DNA of 64,000 nucleotides from contig JAGAPR010000004.1 in assembly GCA_017623155.1 (NCBI GenBank), forward strand, positions 62,001 to 126,000. The letters run 5' to 3'. Below the pieces are notes generated by a model. That model had not been told where the DNA came from. It was given only the letters and a program-made list of their open reading frames with translations, and ran no database searches. Position 1 is the first letter of the stretch. Every line of letters begins with the position of its first letter. The position numbers and the translations under genes were made by a program. Below are positions 1 through 7,597 of this stretch, piece by piece. The DNA comes from Prevotella sp. (GTDB taxonomy: Bacteria > Bacteroidota > Bacteroidia > Bacteroidales > Bacteroidaceae).

Positions 1-139
1 GAATGCCGCCCGCAGTGTTTTCCAAAATGATGCCGTATACAAAGCCTCCGGCTGCTCCGAGTGTCAGGATTAGGTTGATGAATAGCATCAAAAATCCGTT
101 AAGTTTCATTCCGTTGAATGCAAATTCTTTCTTTTCCAT
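1..139 (-). CDS. Partial membrane protein, possibly SPFH/Band 7 family N-terminus
   Basis: Only the first 46 codons are present; the gene runs off the left edge. The start is the ATG whose complement lies at 137-139. The peptide begins MEKKEFAFNGMKLNG and continues into one hydrophobic membrane helix (about residues 15-40, LMLFINLILTLGAAGGFVYG). A short polar N-terminus followed at once by a single helix resembles the start of Bacteroidales SPFH/Band 7 proteins. That identification is from memory of the family and is weak, because the diagnostic domain lies outside the window. It is transcribed divergently from mnmA. Confidence 0.45.
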   Translation of the reverse strand, partial: MEKKEFAFNGMKLNGFLMLFINLILTLGAAGGFVYGIILENTAGGI

Positions 140-296
140 ATTCAAAATTGTATTTAATGTGATATTGTTTTGATATCACAAATATATGAATAATTCTTTG
201 TATATTCATCATTTATAATGTCAATTTTATACTATTTTAACAAAAAAAGCGGTTCAAATCTGTTTGCTGTTGGAGGTGAATTGCATTGTTTTTGAT

Positions 297-304
297 TAAT
301 TTTG
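297..304 (+). promoter_or_regulatory. Bacteroidota -7 promoter box for mnmA
   Basis: TAATTTTG matches the Bacteroidota sigma-ABfr -7 consensus TAnnTTTG exactly. No well-spaced TTTG -33 element is evident. The box ends only four bases before the mnmA ATG, so the transcript leader would be almost absent. Confidence 0.5.
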
Positions 305-308
305 CGCC

Positions 309-1379
309 ATGGAAAAGTTGGAAGATAAGAAGATAGCAGTGCTCCTCTCGGGAGGAGTAGACAGCTCTGTGGTTGTTCATGAGCTGGCTGTCAAGGGATT
401 AAAGCCCGATTGCTTCTATATAAAGATAGGGCCGGAGGAACAGGAAGAGTGGGATTGCTCGAGCGAGGAAGACTTGGAAATGGCCACTGTTGTGGCCGCA
501 AAGTACGGTTGTAAGTTGCAGGTTATAGACTGTCACCGCGAGTATTGGGACGGAGTCACCCGATATACGATGGACAAGGTGCGTGCGGGACTGACTCCAA
601 ATCCTGATGTTATGTGTAACAGACTTATCAAATTCGGTGCGTTTCATGAAAAAATGGGGCACAACTACGACCTTATCGCCACCGGACATTATGCACAGAC
701 GGAGATGGAAGACGGTAAGAAGTGGCTCGTCACAAGTCCCGATCCGGTGAAAGACCAGACCGATTTTCTCGCACAGATATACGATTGGCAGTTGCGTAAG
801 GCTCTGTTTCCAATCGGCCACTACATGAAAGACGAGGTGAGGGAAATCGCGGAGCGCGAGCATTTGGTCAATGCCAAACGCAAAGACTCGCAGGGTATCT
901 GCTTCTTGGGCAAGATAAACTATAACGAATATATCCGGCGTTATCTCGGAGAGAATCCGGGCGATGTTCTGGAATTGGAGACAGGAAAGAAAATCGGGAG
1001 TCACCGCGGACTTTGGTTTCACACCATCGGACAGCGTCACGGCCTCGGTTTCGGTGGCGGACCGTGGTATGCGGTGAAAAAAGACGTGGCAGGGAACATC
1101 CTTTATGTGAGCCACGGCTTTGAACCGAGCGCGGCGTATAAGGATGTTTTCCCGATAAAAGATTTCCATTTCCTCACCGAGCTGGTTGATATGCAGCGCG
1201 TGACATTCAAGATAAGACATACGCCCGAGTATCATCCCGCGACATTGGAAAAGACGGGCGAAGGCTCGTATATCGTTCGTGCTTCGCATCCCATACAGGG
1301 AGTGGCACCGGGACAGTTCTGTGTCGTATATGATGAGCGGCACCATCGCTGCTTCGGGTCGGGCGAGATAACTGTGTAA
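309..1379 (+). CDS. mnmA: tRNA-specific 2-thiouridylase MnmA
   Basis: MnmA adenylates U34 of Glu, Gln and Lys tRNAs and replaces its 2-oxygen with sulfur, supporting accurate wobble decoding in the cytoplasm. The 356-residue protein has the usual family length. The PP-loop ATP motif SGGVDSS is at residues 14-20. The catalytic Cys pair is present: Cys103 in NPDVMCNRLIKF and Cys198 in DSQGICFL. GHYAQ and the C-terminal beta-barrel region (SHRGLWFHTIGQRHGLGFGG) are also conserved. The ATG at 309 starts directly after a promoter-like box, and no Shine-Dalgarno sequence is visible, as is usual in this phylum. The gene converges on the esterase across a shared terminator. Bacteroidales often carry more than one MnmA paralogue, so this may not be the only copy. 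Confidence 0.95.
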   Translation: MEKLEDKKIAVLLSGGVDSSVVVHELAVKGLKPDCFYIKIGPEEQEEWDCSSEEDLEMATVVAAKYGCKLQVIDCHREYWDGVTRYTMDKVRAGLTPNPDVMCNRLIKFGAFHEKMGHNYDLIATGHYAQTEMEDGKKWLVTSPDPVKDQTDFLAQIYDWQLRKALFPIGHYMKDEVREIAEREHLVNAKRKDSQGICFLGKINYNEYIRRYLGENPGDVLELETGKKIGSHRGLWFHTIGQRHGLGFGGGPWYAVKKDVAGNILYVSHGFEPSAAYKDVFPIKDFHFLTELVDMQRVTFKIRHTPEYHPATLEKTGEGSYIVRASHPIQGVAPGQFCVVYDERHHRCFGSGEITV

Positions 1380-1419
1380 AATAATAAAAGCGTAGCCAAA
1401 AGGCTACGCTTTTATTATT
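1380..1419. terminator. Bidirectional terminator between mnmA and the esterase
   Basis: A perfect 18-bp inverted repeat (left arm 1380-1397, loop AAAA at 1398-1401, right arm 1402-1419) has a GC-rich inner stem (GCGTAGCC/GGCTACGC) and A/T-rich outer arms. These outer arms supply a U-tract on either strand. It begins right after the mnmA stop and overlaps the stop codon of the convergent esterase. Confidence 0.9.
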
Positions 1420-2701
1420 TCTTTATTTTGCTTTTCATCCATTCCACAGATTCATCATTGGTCTCGGGAAAACGCCAATGACCGCTTGTGGGAGTTATGT
1501 GCAGCACCTTTTCGGACTTAATCTCGTTGTAAGCTGAGAATGTCGAGGTCGGTGAGCACGTTTCATCGTTATATCCGAACGAGTAGAATACAGGACATTT
1601 GATGCATCGTGCAAAGTTTACCACGTCATAATACTGGAGAGTTTCTTCCGTACCTGCGGACTCGGTTGTGTTTCGGAAATACTTTGGCCAGCCGCCGGCA
1701 CGGTCGTATTTGAAGCCGAGCACGTCGCAAAGGGCGGGGTAGAACGGTGAGCAGAACGTAACTTTCGGGTTTAGCGCGGCCGTTATTATTGATAAGGCTC
1801 CGCCTTGGCTGCCGCCTGTCACGCCCACATTGATGCCGTCCCATTCGGGAAGAGAGCACAGGAAATCCACGCATCTGGAGCACCCGGCGTAAACATCGCG
1901 ATAGTAGAACGTCTCCTTTGAGCCTATACCGTTGCGGTTGTAGTTGTCGGCTATCTTCTGAGCTTCCTTATATTCCTCATCGTTCAGCTCGGGGTTGCAT
2001 CCGCTGTGAATGTTGATGTTTAGATAGATAAAGCCTTGTTCGCTGTAATATGTACTCGGAGATATCTTTTTCGAGCCGGCTCCGGGCGGGCAGAACAATA
2101 CCGGATAGTTGCCTTCGCCTTTCGGTTTTGTGAGATAGCCGTACATATTTCTTCCGTTCGGGCCTACGGTCAGCTTCACAAGGCTCACTTCTACCTTTTC
2201 TGTCGAATATTTTGGAAGCGGTGTTATCACCGGGTTGAGATTTGTTTTCCTTGCTTTTGACAGTGTCTTTTGCCAGAACTTGTCGAAATCATCGGGCATT
2301 GGCGTGAGGCTTTTGATGTTGTTCGGGCTGTATGCCACCTTTACAAGGTCTTTGTATTGCTTGCCGTATACCGTGAAATTGAGGTTGCACGAGCGGAAGC
2401 CGGGGGCTTTTCGCGTACCCATCGGGATTGTAGCGATGCCACTTCTGAATGTCGTCGAGTCTTTTCTTGCGGCCATCATTTCGTCGCCGGTGCTGTAATA
2501 TATGGTCACTCCGTCTATAGGCACGCCGCCTTTATACGCTTCGATTTTTACGGTTGCCTCGTCTCCGGTGTTGTAGTTGCGGTCGGTATGGTCTGTCGTA
2601 ATGATATATTCCACATAGTTGCGCCCCGCTTTCGAAAACTGTGCCGTTGCCGACAGCGAGCAACAAGTCAATAACAGAACTATGAAACTTTTTTTATTCA
2701 T
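1415..2701 (-). CDS. Secreted CE7-type acetyl xylan esterase / deacetylase
   Basis: This is a carbohydrate esterase of the CE7 (AXE1, cephalosporin C deacetylase) type, which removes acetyl groups from xylan-derived or other acetylated substrates. A signal peptide (about residues 1-21, ending SATAQ) predicts export. Residues about 22-125 form an extra N-terminal beta domain before the alpha/beta hydrolase core. The catalytic triad can be read: Ser298 in GGSQGG, Asp379 in GYNDETCSP, His408 in TSGHW. GGSQGG and the DxTCxP segment are CE7 hallmarks. The gene lies 29 bp downstream of the duplicated helical protein and is probably cotranscribed with it. The true substrate cannot be read from sequence. 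Confidence 0.85.
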   Translation of the reverse strand: MNKKSFIVLLLTCCSLSATAQFSKAGRNYVEYIITTDHTDRNYNTGDEATVKIEAYKGGVPIDGVTIYYSTGDEMMAARKDSTTFRSGIATIPMGTRKAPGFRSCNLNFTVYGKQYKDLVKVAYSPNNIKSLTPMPDDFDKFWQKTLSKARKTNLNPVITPLPKYSTEKVEVSLVKLTVGPNGRNMYGYLTKPKGEGNYPVLFCPPGAGSKKISPSTYYSEQGFIYLNINIHSGCNPELNDEEYKEAQKIADNYNRNGIGSKETFYYRDVYAGCSRCVDFLCSLPEWDGINVGVTGGSQGGALSIITAALNPKVTFCSPFYPALCDVLGFKYDRAGGWPKYFRNTTESAGTEETLQYYDVVNFARCIKCPVFYSFGYNDETCSPTSTFSAYNEIKSEKVLHITPTSGHWRFPETNDESVEWMKSKIKK

Positions 2702-2730
2702 GTCAATTTCGTTTTATAGTAGTTAGTATT

Positions 2731-3474
2731 TCAGTTTGCCATATCATCGTTTGATATTATTCCTTCACCTTTTATTATATTCTCGTATGTGATATTCATC
2801 TCGTCCATCATGGCATATATGTTTTTGTCTGTGCGACATACATACCTTATGTATTCGTCCATTGTTTTTATTCTGTCTAATTTTGCTGTATCAAGAGGCT
2901 TGTCGTGCAGTATCAGCGTTATGTTTTCCGTGAGCAGACTGAGCAGTGTTGCCTGTTTAAGTGTGGCCTTACCGGTGTCGGCTTCCCGTATGCCGGCCGC
3001 ATAAGCGGTCATAACAGTCCTCACCAACAGCCTTATTGCCAGTTCACAGTCTACATTATCTTTCATGTTGCTTCGGGTGTATAGCTTCAAATGTTCGGCC
3101 GCTTTCGTGAACCGTCCTTCGAGCAGGGCATATACATTCCGTTTGTATTCGGCTTTCATCGCTTCATACATCTCGTCTGTGCGGCATGCCATTCTCATCA
3201 GTTCGATGAAAGATGTATTTTCGGGATCCATTGATTTGAGATGTTTTTCAATCTCGTCGAGGCTGTAATTAAGTTGCGATATGATGAAAAACAAAGTGTC
3301 GTTGTATTGGGATACCATGTTGTCATAGTGCTCCATGACGATGGTCTTGATAGTTTGCGGATTTATTTCATTGTCCGGTTTTTTATTTCCGGCGTCATAT
3401 ATACCGTTGATATATGCCGTGAAATATCCGCGAATGAATGCTGCGAGTGCTTTATATTTATCTGTTTGTTCCAT
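2731..3474 (-). CDS. Unrecognised all-helical protein with an internal duplication
   Basis: I do not recognise this family. The start is placed at the ATG complementing 3472-3474 (protein begins MEQTDKYKAL) because a -7 box at 3485-3492 lies upstream of it and inside the longer reading frame. The 247-residue protein is predicted helical, soluble and without signal peptide. It appears to consist of two related halves. FIRGYFTAYINGIYDAG near the N-terminus resembles LVRTVMTAYAAGIREAD around residue 150, and MRMACRTDEMYEAMKAEY resembles IRYVCRTDKNIYAMMDEM near the C-terminus, each with a CRTD motif. The repeat unit is roughly 120 residues. There is no obvious helix-turn-helix. It precedes the CE7 esterase by 29 bp and is divergent from the Fur-family gene. 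Confidence 0.7.
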   Translation of the reverse strand: MEQTDKYKALAAFIRGYFTAYINGIYDAGNKKPDNEINPQTIKTIVMEHYDNMVSQYNDTLFFIISQLNYSLDEIEKHLKSMDPENTSFIELMRMACRTDEMYEAMKAEYKRNVYALLEGRFTKAAEHLKLYTRSNMKDNVDCELAIRLLVRTVMTAYAAGIREADTGKATLKQATLLSLLTENITLILHDKPLDTAKLDRIKTMDEYIRYVCRTDKNIYAMMDEMNITYENIIKGEGIISNDDMAN

Positions 3475-3484
3475 AATATGTATG

Positions 3485-3492
3485 CAAAGATA
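3485..3492 (-). promoter_or_regulatory. -7 promoter box for the helical protein gene
   Basis: CAAAGATA on the plus strand reads TATCTTTG on the minus strand, matching TAnnTTTG. It ends ten bases before the chosen ATG at 3474, so the leader would be very short. No clear -33 element was found. Confidence 0.5.
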
Positions 3493-3534
3493 AACAAAAA
3501 AGCATAAACACACCGATGTTGCCTGTGTTTTTAT

Positions 3535-3565
3535 TTTGCCGTTTGCGGAATGATTGTTATTTTTG
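3535..3565 (+). promoter_or_regulatory. Bacteroidota promoter for the Fur-family gene
   Basis: TTTG at 3535-3538 and TATTTTTG at 3558-3565 are separated by 19 bp, which fits the TTTG-N19-21-TAnnTTTG consensus. The promoter overlaps an upstream in-frame ATG (3550), which argues that translation really starts at 3583. Confidence 0.7.
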
Positions 3566-3582
3566 CGGGTAAAAAGAACGAT

Positions 3583-3999
3583 ATGGTATCAGACAGACAT
3601 TCAGACTTATTGACAGCCCATGGCATCCGTCCCACGGCAAACCGGATTTTGGTGGTAAGGGCGCTTTTTGCCGCTGACAGGCCGATGTCGCTTACCGAAC
3701 TTGAACATAAGTTGTTGACATTGGATAAATCCGGGATATTCCGTGCTCTGACTCTTTTTCGCGACAATCATCTTGTGCATGTGATAGAAGATGGTGGTGG
3801 TAGCGTTCGTTATGAGTTGTGCATGAGCGACGGCGATGCAGACGATGATTTGCATGTGCATTTCTATTGTGAGAGATGTCGCCGTACGTTTTGTATAGAC
3901 AATGTTCCTGTTCCTGTCGTGCCGTTGCCTGCCGGCTACGCTCCCGAAACGGTTAATTATATGATTAAGGGATTGTGTCCGAGTTGTTCGGTGAAGTGA
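3583..3999 (+). CDS. Fur-family metal-responsive transcriptional repressor
   Basis: Fur-family proteins bind promoter DNA when loaded with a metal ion (Fe, Zn or Mn) or respond to peroxide. The 138-residue protein starts at ATG 3583 (MVSDRHSD), behind a good promoter. Residues about 8-75 form the winged helix (HGIRPTANRILVVRAL, then SLTELEHKLLTLDKSGIFRALTLF). The C-terminal half has HVHFYCERC and GLCPSCSVK, which supply the two CxxC pairs of the structural zinc site plus His ligands. The order and spacing look most like Zur or a general Fur-like protein; the sensed metal cannot be decided. It is divergent from the helical protein operon and converges on the pectate lyase gene. Confidence 0.88.
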   Translation: MVSDRHSDLLTAHGIRPTANRILVVRALFAADRPMSLTELEHKLLTLDKSGIFRALTLFRDNHLVHVIEDGGGSVRYELCMSDGDADDDLHVHFYCERCRRTFCIDNVPVPVVPLPAGYAPETVNYMIKGLCPSCSVK

Positions 4000-4110
4000 T
4001 ATTTTCGTTTCATCTTTTTCCTTTAATAACATGCGTGCTCTCTGCACAAAATCAGACATTTCGACGTCAATAGCCCCCCGCATGGTTTCTTCGGAGAAAC
4101 TGTTATAAAT

Positions 4111-4163
4111 GATAGAAGAGCCAACTGACAAACGCAACAGGCGTGTCAGTTGGCTCTTCTATC
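4111..4163. terminator. Long hairpin between convergent fur-like and pectate lyase genes
   Basis: A perfect 20-bp inverted repeat (4111-4130 with 4144-4163, 13-base loop) lies between the convergent Fur-family gene and the pectate lyase gene. It is placed as a bidirectional terminator, although there is no long T-tract. Confidence 0.65.
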
Positions 4164-4221
4164 GTTCTTTGCTTGTCTGACAGACAAAGCAAAAGTCCGA
4201 CCATTGCGGTGTTCTTACCGG

Positions 4222-7212
4222 TTATCGGGTTTTGCGTTTCATTGTGACACAAGAACCGTCCGAATAGGTTATGCGCTCTATTACCACGCTGCCGCGTGGG
4301 GCTGTTTCGACGCGCATGCCCTCAACGGTAAATATCTCTCGCTTAACTATCTTGCCGTTGGTGCCGTTCACGGTATTGATGCCGTCAATAACCTCTTCGG
4401 TCATCGGACTGATTACCCAGCGCAGACGTGTACGGTCGGCGGGATAGGCAAAGCTCATTGTTCCCTCTGTGCCGGCATCATTTGGCGTACCCACATTGAG
4501 ACAACGGTTGTTGTCCGGTGACGTTTCGATATAGAAAGCAATATATCCGTTGTCCGTCTTGGCATAATAAGGATATACGGTGGCCGGTGTGCCTGACAAC
4601 TTATTGTCGATTTGCAGATAAGTCTGTGTGGCTGCGTTCTTGAAGTAGACGTTGCCGTCTTCGCCGTATGAAATCTCCCATTTCGCCTCGGCCTGCTCAC
4701 TGATGGCGTCAATCCCTCCGGCAGCGATGTCAGTATCAGAGAGTCCTACGCGGAATATCAGCGAGTCGGCCGTTCCGTCGGCTGTGGGGATGGCCACGAG
4801 ATAGCGGCGCTGTGTGGACGCATCGGCTGTTGTTGCCGACGCATTGTAGATTGTGCCGTAGCTGTAGATGTTGTGATAGTAGTCGGTGTCATAGCCGGCG
4901 AGGGTCATTATCTGCGACGAGCGGAATGTCTTCAGCGCAGCGTCCACTTCGGCTTTCACCGAGTCGATCTGCTCCTGTGTGGCCTCAATGTCGACGGCTT
5001 CGGTGAGGAATTTCTTTGCCGAGGCTACCGTCGTGTTGAGTGCTTCCAGAAAGGATGCGGGATAGCATAGCGTCCTGTTGCCTATCTGTGCCGATGAGGC
5101 CGCGCTCTCGGCTTCTTCCACCGAGCGGCGCAATGCGCTGAGGAAGAGCTTGACCATCGAGGCGTCGACTTCGCTGAAAGTATAGATCATGTCGGCGCGG
5201 TCGAGCGTTCCGTTGCCCCAGAGCCAGTCCGAGCGGAAGTCTCTCGGGCGCAGCTGCTGGTCCTTGTTGGACGGGCTGTTGATGCGGTACATGGATATGT
5301 CGCCGTCGACCCCCGACAGGGCGCACGAGCGGTCACCGATGTAGTTGATGGTGAATGTGGCAGCATCGTCCGTGGCGACAATCTTTGACGTGCCGTTGAC
5401 ATCGCTGTTGGCCGGCGAGAAGCATTTGCCGCTGCCGCGGTTGCGCATGGTCACACCGCCGTCGACGGCCGTTATCTCCCAAAGCAGGGCGGGATTGTCC
5501 CACTCGAAAGTCTCGACGGAGCCGAGCAGACCGGACGACGTTATCGTCAGATACTTGGCCGAACCGGCCAGTGTCGTGCCGGAGTTGTATGCCTTGGTGG
5601 CATAGCTGATGATGCGGTAGAGCTTGCCCTCGGCCGGAACAAACTCCGTCGTGCCGGGAGCCACACCGCCGCCGGCGCGCATGCCTTCATCGTTGATGGT
5701 GACCACGGCCGAATAGAGCGACTCGCGGTCGCCCTTGACTACCTTCAGACGGAAGTAGTAGACCTTTTTGGGCACAAGGCCTTCGAGTGTCGTCTCAACG
5801 GCGTTACCGGGAAGCGTGGCTTCCACTTCATATTTCAAGCCGTCTTCACTCTTTTCTAAAATCACGGCGTCGGCATCCTCCACTTCGAGAGTCCACGTCA
5901 GATGACAGGTCGTGCCGTCGGTCACGACGGCCTTGACGCCGGTAGGATACATCAGATAGTCGGCCTTTTTGGCGAGACTGTTGATGTAGTCCTCTATGTT
6001 GCTGTATCCGTTGCCGTCGCTGTCGTTCATGGCGTCGTTGACGTTGGGGTCTGTTCCGTTGGCCGTCTCCCACTCGTCGGGCATGCCGTCACCGTCGGTG
6101 TCCGTCGGCGGGGTGCCGCCGGAGACATTGCCGATGCCGCCGACGTCCTGCTCACTCTCGATGAAGGCGCCCTCGGTGCCGAGTGATGTCAGCTGGGTGA
6201 TGATGCGGCGGTCGTGGACGTCGCGCACAATCGACGCGCCGACATGGTCGACCACGCTGTAGTAGGCTTCCTCGGCCGTCTCGAGATTCATCGGCGCCGT
6301 GCACTTCAGATTGGGCTGCTGCATCGGCGTCGCACCGTTGTAGTCGGTGATGAGCGTGCCGTTTAGCACGCCGTCGTTGTTTCCGTCGGTATAGTTTCCG
6401 GTGCTGTAGAGATGGTCTGTCTCTGTCCACTGGTCGAAATACTTGTTTGACGAGCCGCTGCTCGGGCCGGTGATGAAGTAGTTGTTCATCAGGTCTTGAT
6501 AGTTGTCGGCCGCCGAGTGTCCGCCGATTACACCCATGCCGTAGTTGTAGCACACATTATTATAATACTGTATGGAGCATTTCATCTTCGGGTTGCGGCT
6601 CTTGTTGTTGGCCCAGAGACAGTGGCTGACGGTCCAGTTGCGCGTGCCGTCGGTGATGGCACCGAAGCGCTGGGGCAGGATGCCCTCGCTGATGATGCAG
6701 TTCTGCCACGTGATGTTGTTGGCGTTGGCGATGTGGACGTTGTCCCACGGTCCCCACGAGATGGAGCAGTGGTCGAGGATGAGGTCGGTGCAGTTGTCGA
6801 GCGTGAGCGTACACTTCTTGCTGTCCACGGCCGAACCGCCGCGCATGCGTATGTAGCGGATGATGACATCCGACGCTCCGGAACAAATCACGCGGCCGCC
6901 ATATATTGTTATACCCTCGCCGGGAGCCGTCTGTCCGGCGATATAGGTGTTGCTGCTCACGGTGATGGAGGTCCCCGTGATGTCTATCACGCCGCCCACG
7001 TCGAAGACGACGATGCGGTTGGGCCGACTCACGGCGTCGGCCAGCGAACCGGCTCCCGAGGCGTTGAGGTTGGTGACGTGGACCACAGTGCCGCCGCGGC
7101 CGCCCTTGGCGTATGCCCCGAAGCCCTCTGCGCCGGGGAAGGCCAACTGCTGGGCACCGGCCGTCAGCGTCATGCCGACAGTCAACAGGCATGTAAGTAA
7201 TAGCTTCTTCAT
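4222..7212 (-). CDS. Secreted multidomain pectate lyase (PL1-like)
   Basis: This is a 996-residue secreted polysaccharide lyase, probably cleaving pectin/polygalacturonate by beta-elimination. Residues 1-20 are a signal peptide. A right-handed beta-helix domain (about 22-375) starts with FPGAEGFGAYAKGGRGG, typical of PL1 pectate lyases of Bacteroidetes. Next come a thrombospondin type 3 Ca-binding segment (about 378-415, DTDGDGMPDEWE), a fibronectin III-like domain (about 425-510), lectin/ricin-like beta modules, and a helical FIVAR-like segment (about 735-790). The last 40 residues (IFTVEGMRVETAPRGS) resemble a type IX secretion C-terminal tail. The gene is visibly richer in G+C than its neighbours. 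Its promoter-like box lies about 180 bp upstream, giving a long leader. Substrate assignment is by family only. Confidence 0.85.
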   Translation of the reverse strand: MKKLLLTCLLTVGMTLTAGAQQLAFPGAEGFGAYAKGGRGGTVVHVTNLNASGAGSLADAVSRPNRIVVFDVGGVIDITGTSITVSSNTYIAGQTAPGEGITIYGGRVICSGASDVIIRYIRMRGGSAVDSKKCTLTLDNCTDLILDHCSISWGPWDNVHIANANNITWQNCIISEGILPQRFGAITDGTRNWTVSHCLWANNKSRNPKMKCSIQYYNNVCYNYGMGVIGGHSAADNYQDLMNNYFITGPSSGSSNKYFDQWTETDHLYSTGNYTDGNNDGVLNGTLITDYNGATPMQQPNLKCTAPMNLETAEEAYYSVVDHVGASIVRDVHDRRIITQLTSLGTEGAFIESEQDVGGIGNVSGGTPPTDTDGDGMPDEWETANGTDPNVNDAMNDSDGNGYSNIEDYINSLAKKADYLMYPTGVKAVVTDGTTCHLTWTLEVEDADAVILEKSEDGLKYEVEATLPGNAVETTLEGLVPKKVYYFRLKVVKGDRESLYSAVVTINDEGMRAGGGVAPGTTEFVPAEGKLYRIISYATKAYNSGTTLAGSAKYLTITSSGLLGSVETFEWDNPALLWEITAVDGGVTMRNRGSGKCFSPANSDVNGTSKIVATDDAATFTINYIGDRSCALSGVDGDISMYRINSPSNKDQQLRPRDFRSDWLWGNGTLDRADMIYTFSEVDASMVKLFLSALRRSVEEAESAASSAQIGNRTLCYPASFLEALNTTVASAKKFLTEAVDIEATQEQIDSVKAEVDAALKTFRSSQIMTLAGYDTDYYHNIYSYGTIYNASATTADASTQRRYLVAIPTADGTADSLIFRVGLSDTDIAAGGIDAISEQAEAKWEISYGEDGNVYFKNAATQTYLQIDNKLSGTPATVYPYYAKTDNGYIAFYIETSPDNNRCLNVGTPNDAGTEGTMSFAYPADRTRLRWVISPMTEEVIDGINTVNGTNGKIVKREIFTVEGMRVETAPRGSVVIERITYSDGSCVTMKRKTR

Positions 7213-7389
7213 ATTGATTTAATTTTTAGTGAATATATAACTATTAGTCATTAATTCTGAACCTCAGTTGAAACTTGTTTGTTTTAAGTACATGGACAAC
7301 AAAAAGTTGCCCGGGATTTTGTCACGTCAGACCTTTCACTTAATCTTGGTGTGTGAATTCAAAGACTGTAAAAATCGTAACAGACATGG

Positions 7390-7397
7390 CAAAGATA
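7390..7397 (-). promoter_or_regulatory. -7 box and long leader upstream of the pectate lyase
   Basis: CAAAGATA reads TATCTTTG on the minus strand (TAnnTTTG). It is the only good match in 7213-7531 and would give the lyase mRNA a leader of roughly 170-180 nt. I see no gene, known riboswitch or repeat in that leader. Confidence 0.45.
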
Positions 7398-7531
7398 GCA
7401 ATAAAAAGCGATAAATTCACTCTTTGGGGAAGTTTATTTGCAATAGTGGAATTCTTTTCCGCTCTATCCACTACAATTAGTTCAACGCGGATTGGGGGGT
7501 CTTGGTGAGTTGAGCTTGATTTAAGGATATA

Positions 7532-7566
7532 ATAAAAGAGACACGGCCGAGCCGTGTCTCTTTTAT
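7532..7566. terminator. Terminator downstream of the HAF-like secreted protein
   Basis: A perfect 16-bp inverted repeat (7532-7547 with 7551-7566, loop CGA) has a GC-rich core (GACACGGC/GCCGTGTC) and A/T ends. It lies 31 bp past the stop of the minus-strand gene at 7598. Confidence 0.85.
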
Positions 7567-7597
7567 CGTTTATGTGATATTTGTAAATATCACTTTC

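Noticed and set aside
3607-4137. Minus-strand open frame opposite the Fur-family gene
   Set aside because: It is antisense to a gene with clear family motifs and has no plausible promoter or domain; only its first 45 codons fall outside the Fur gene, overlapping the terminator hairpin.
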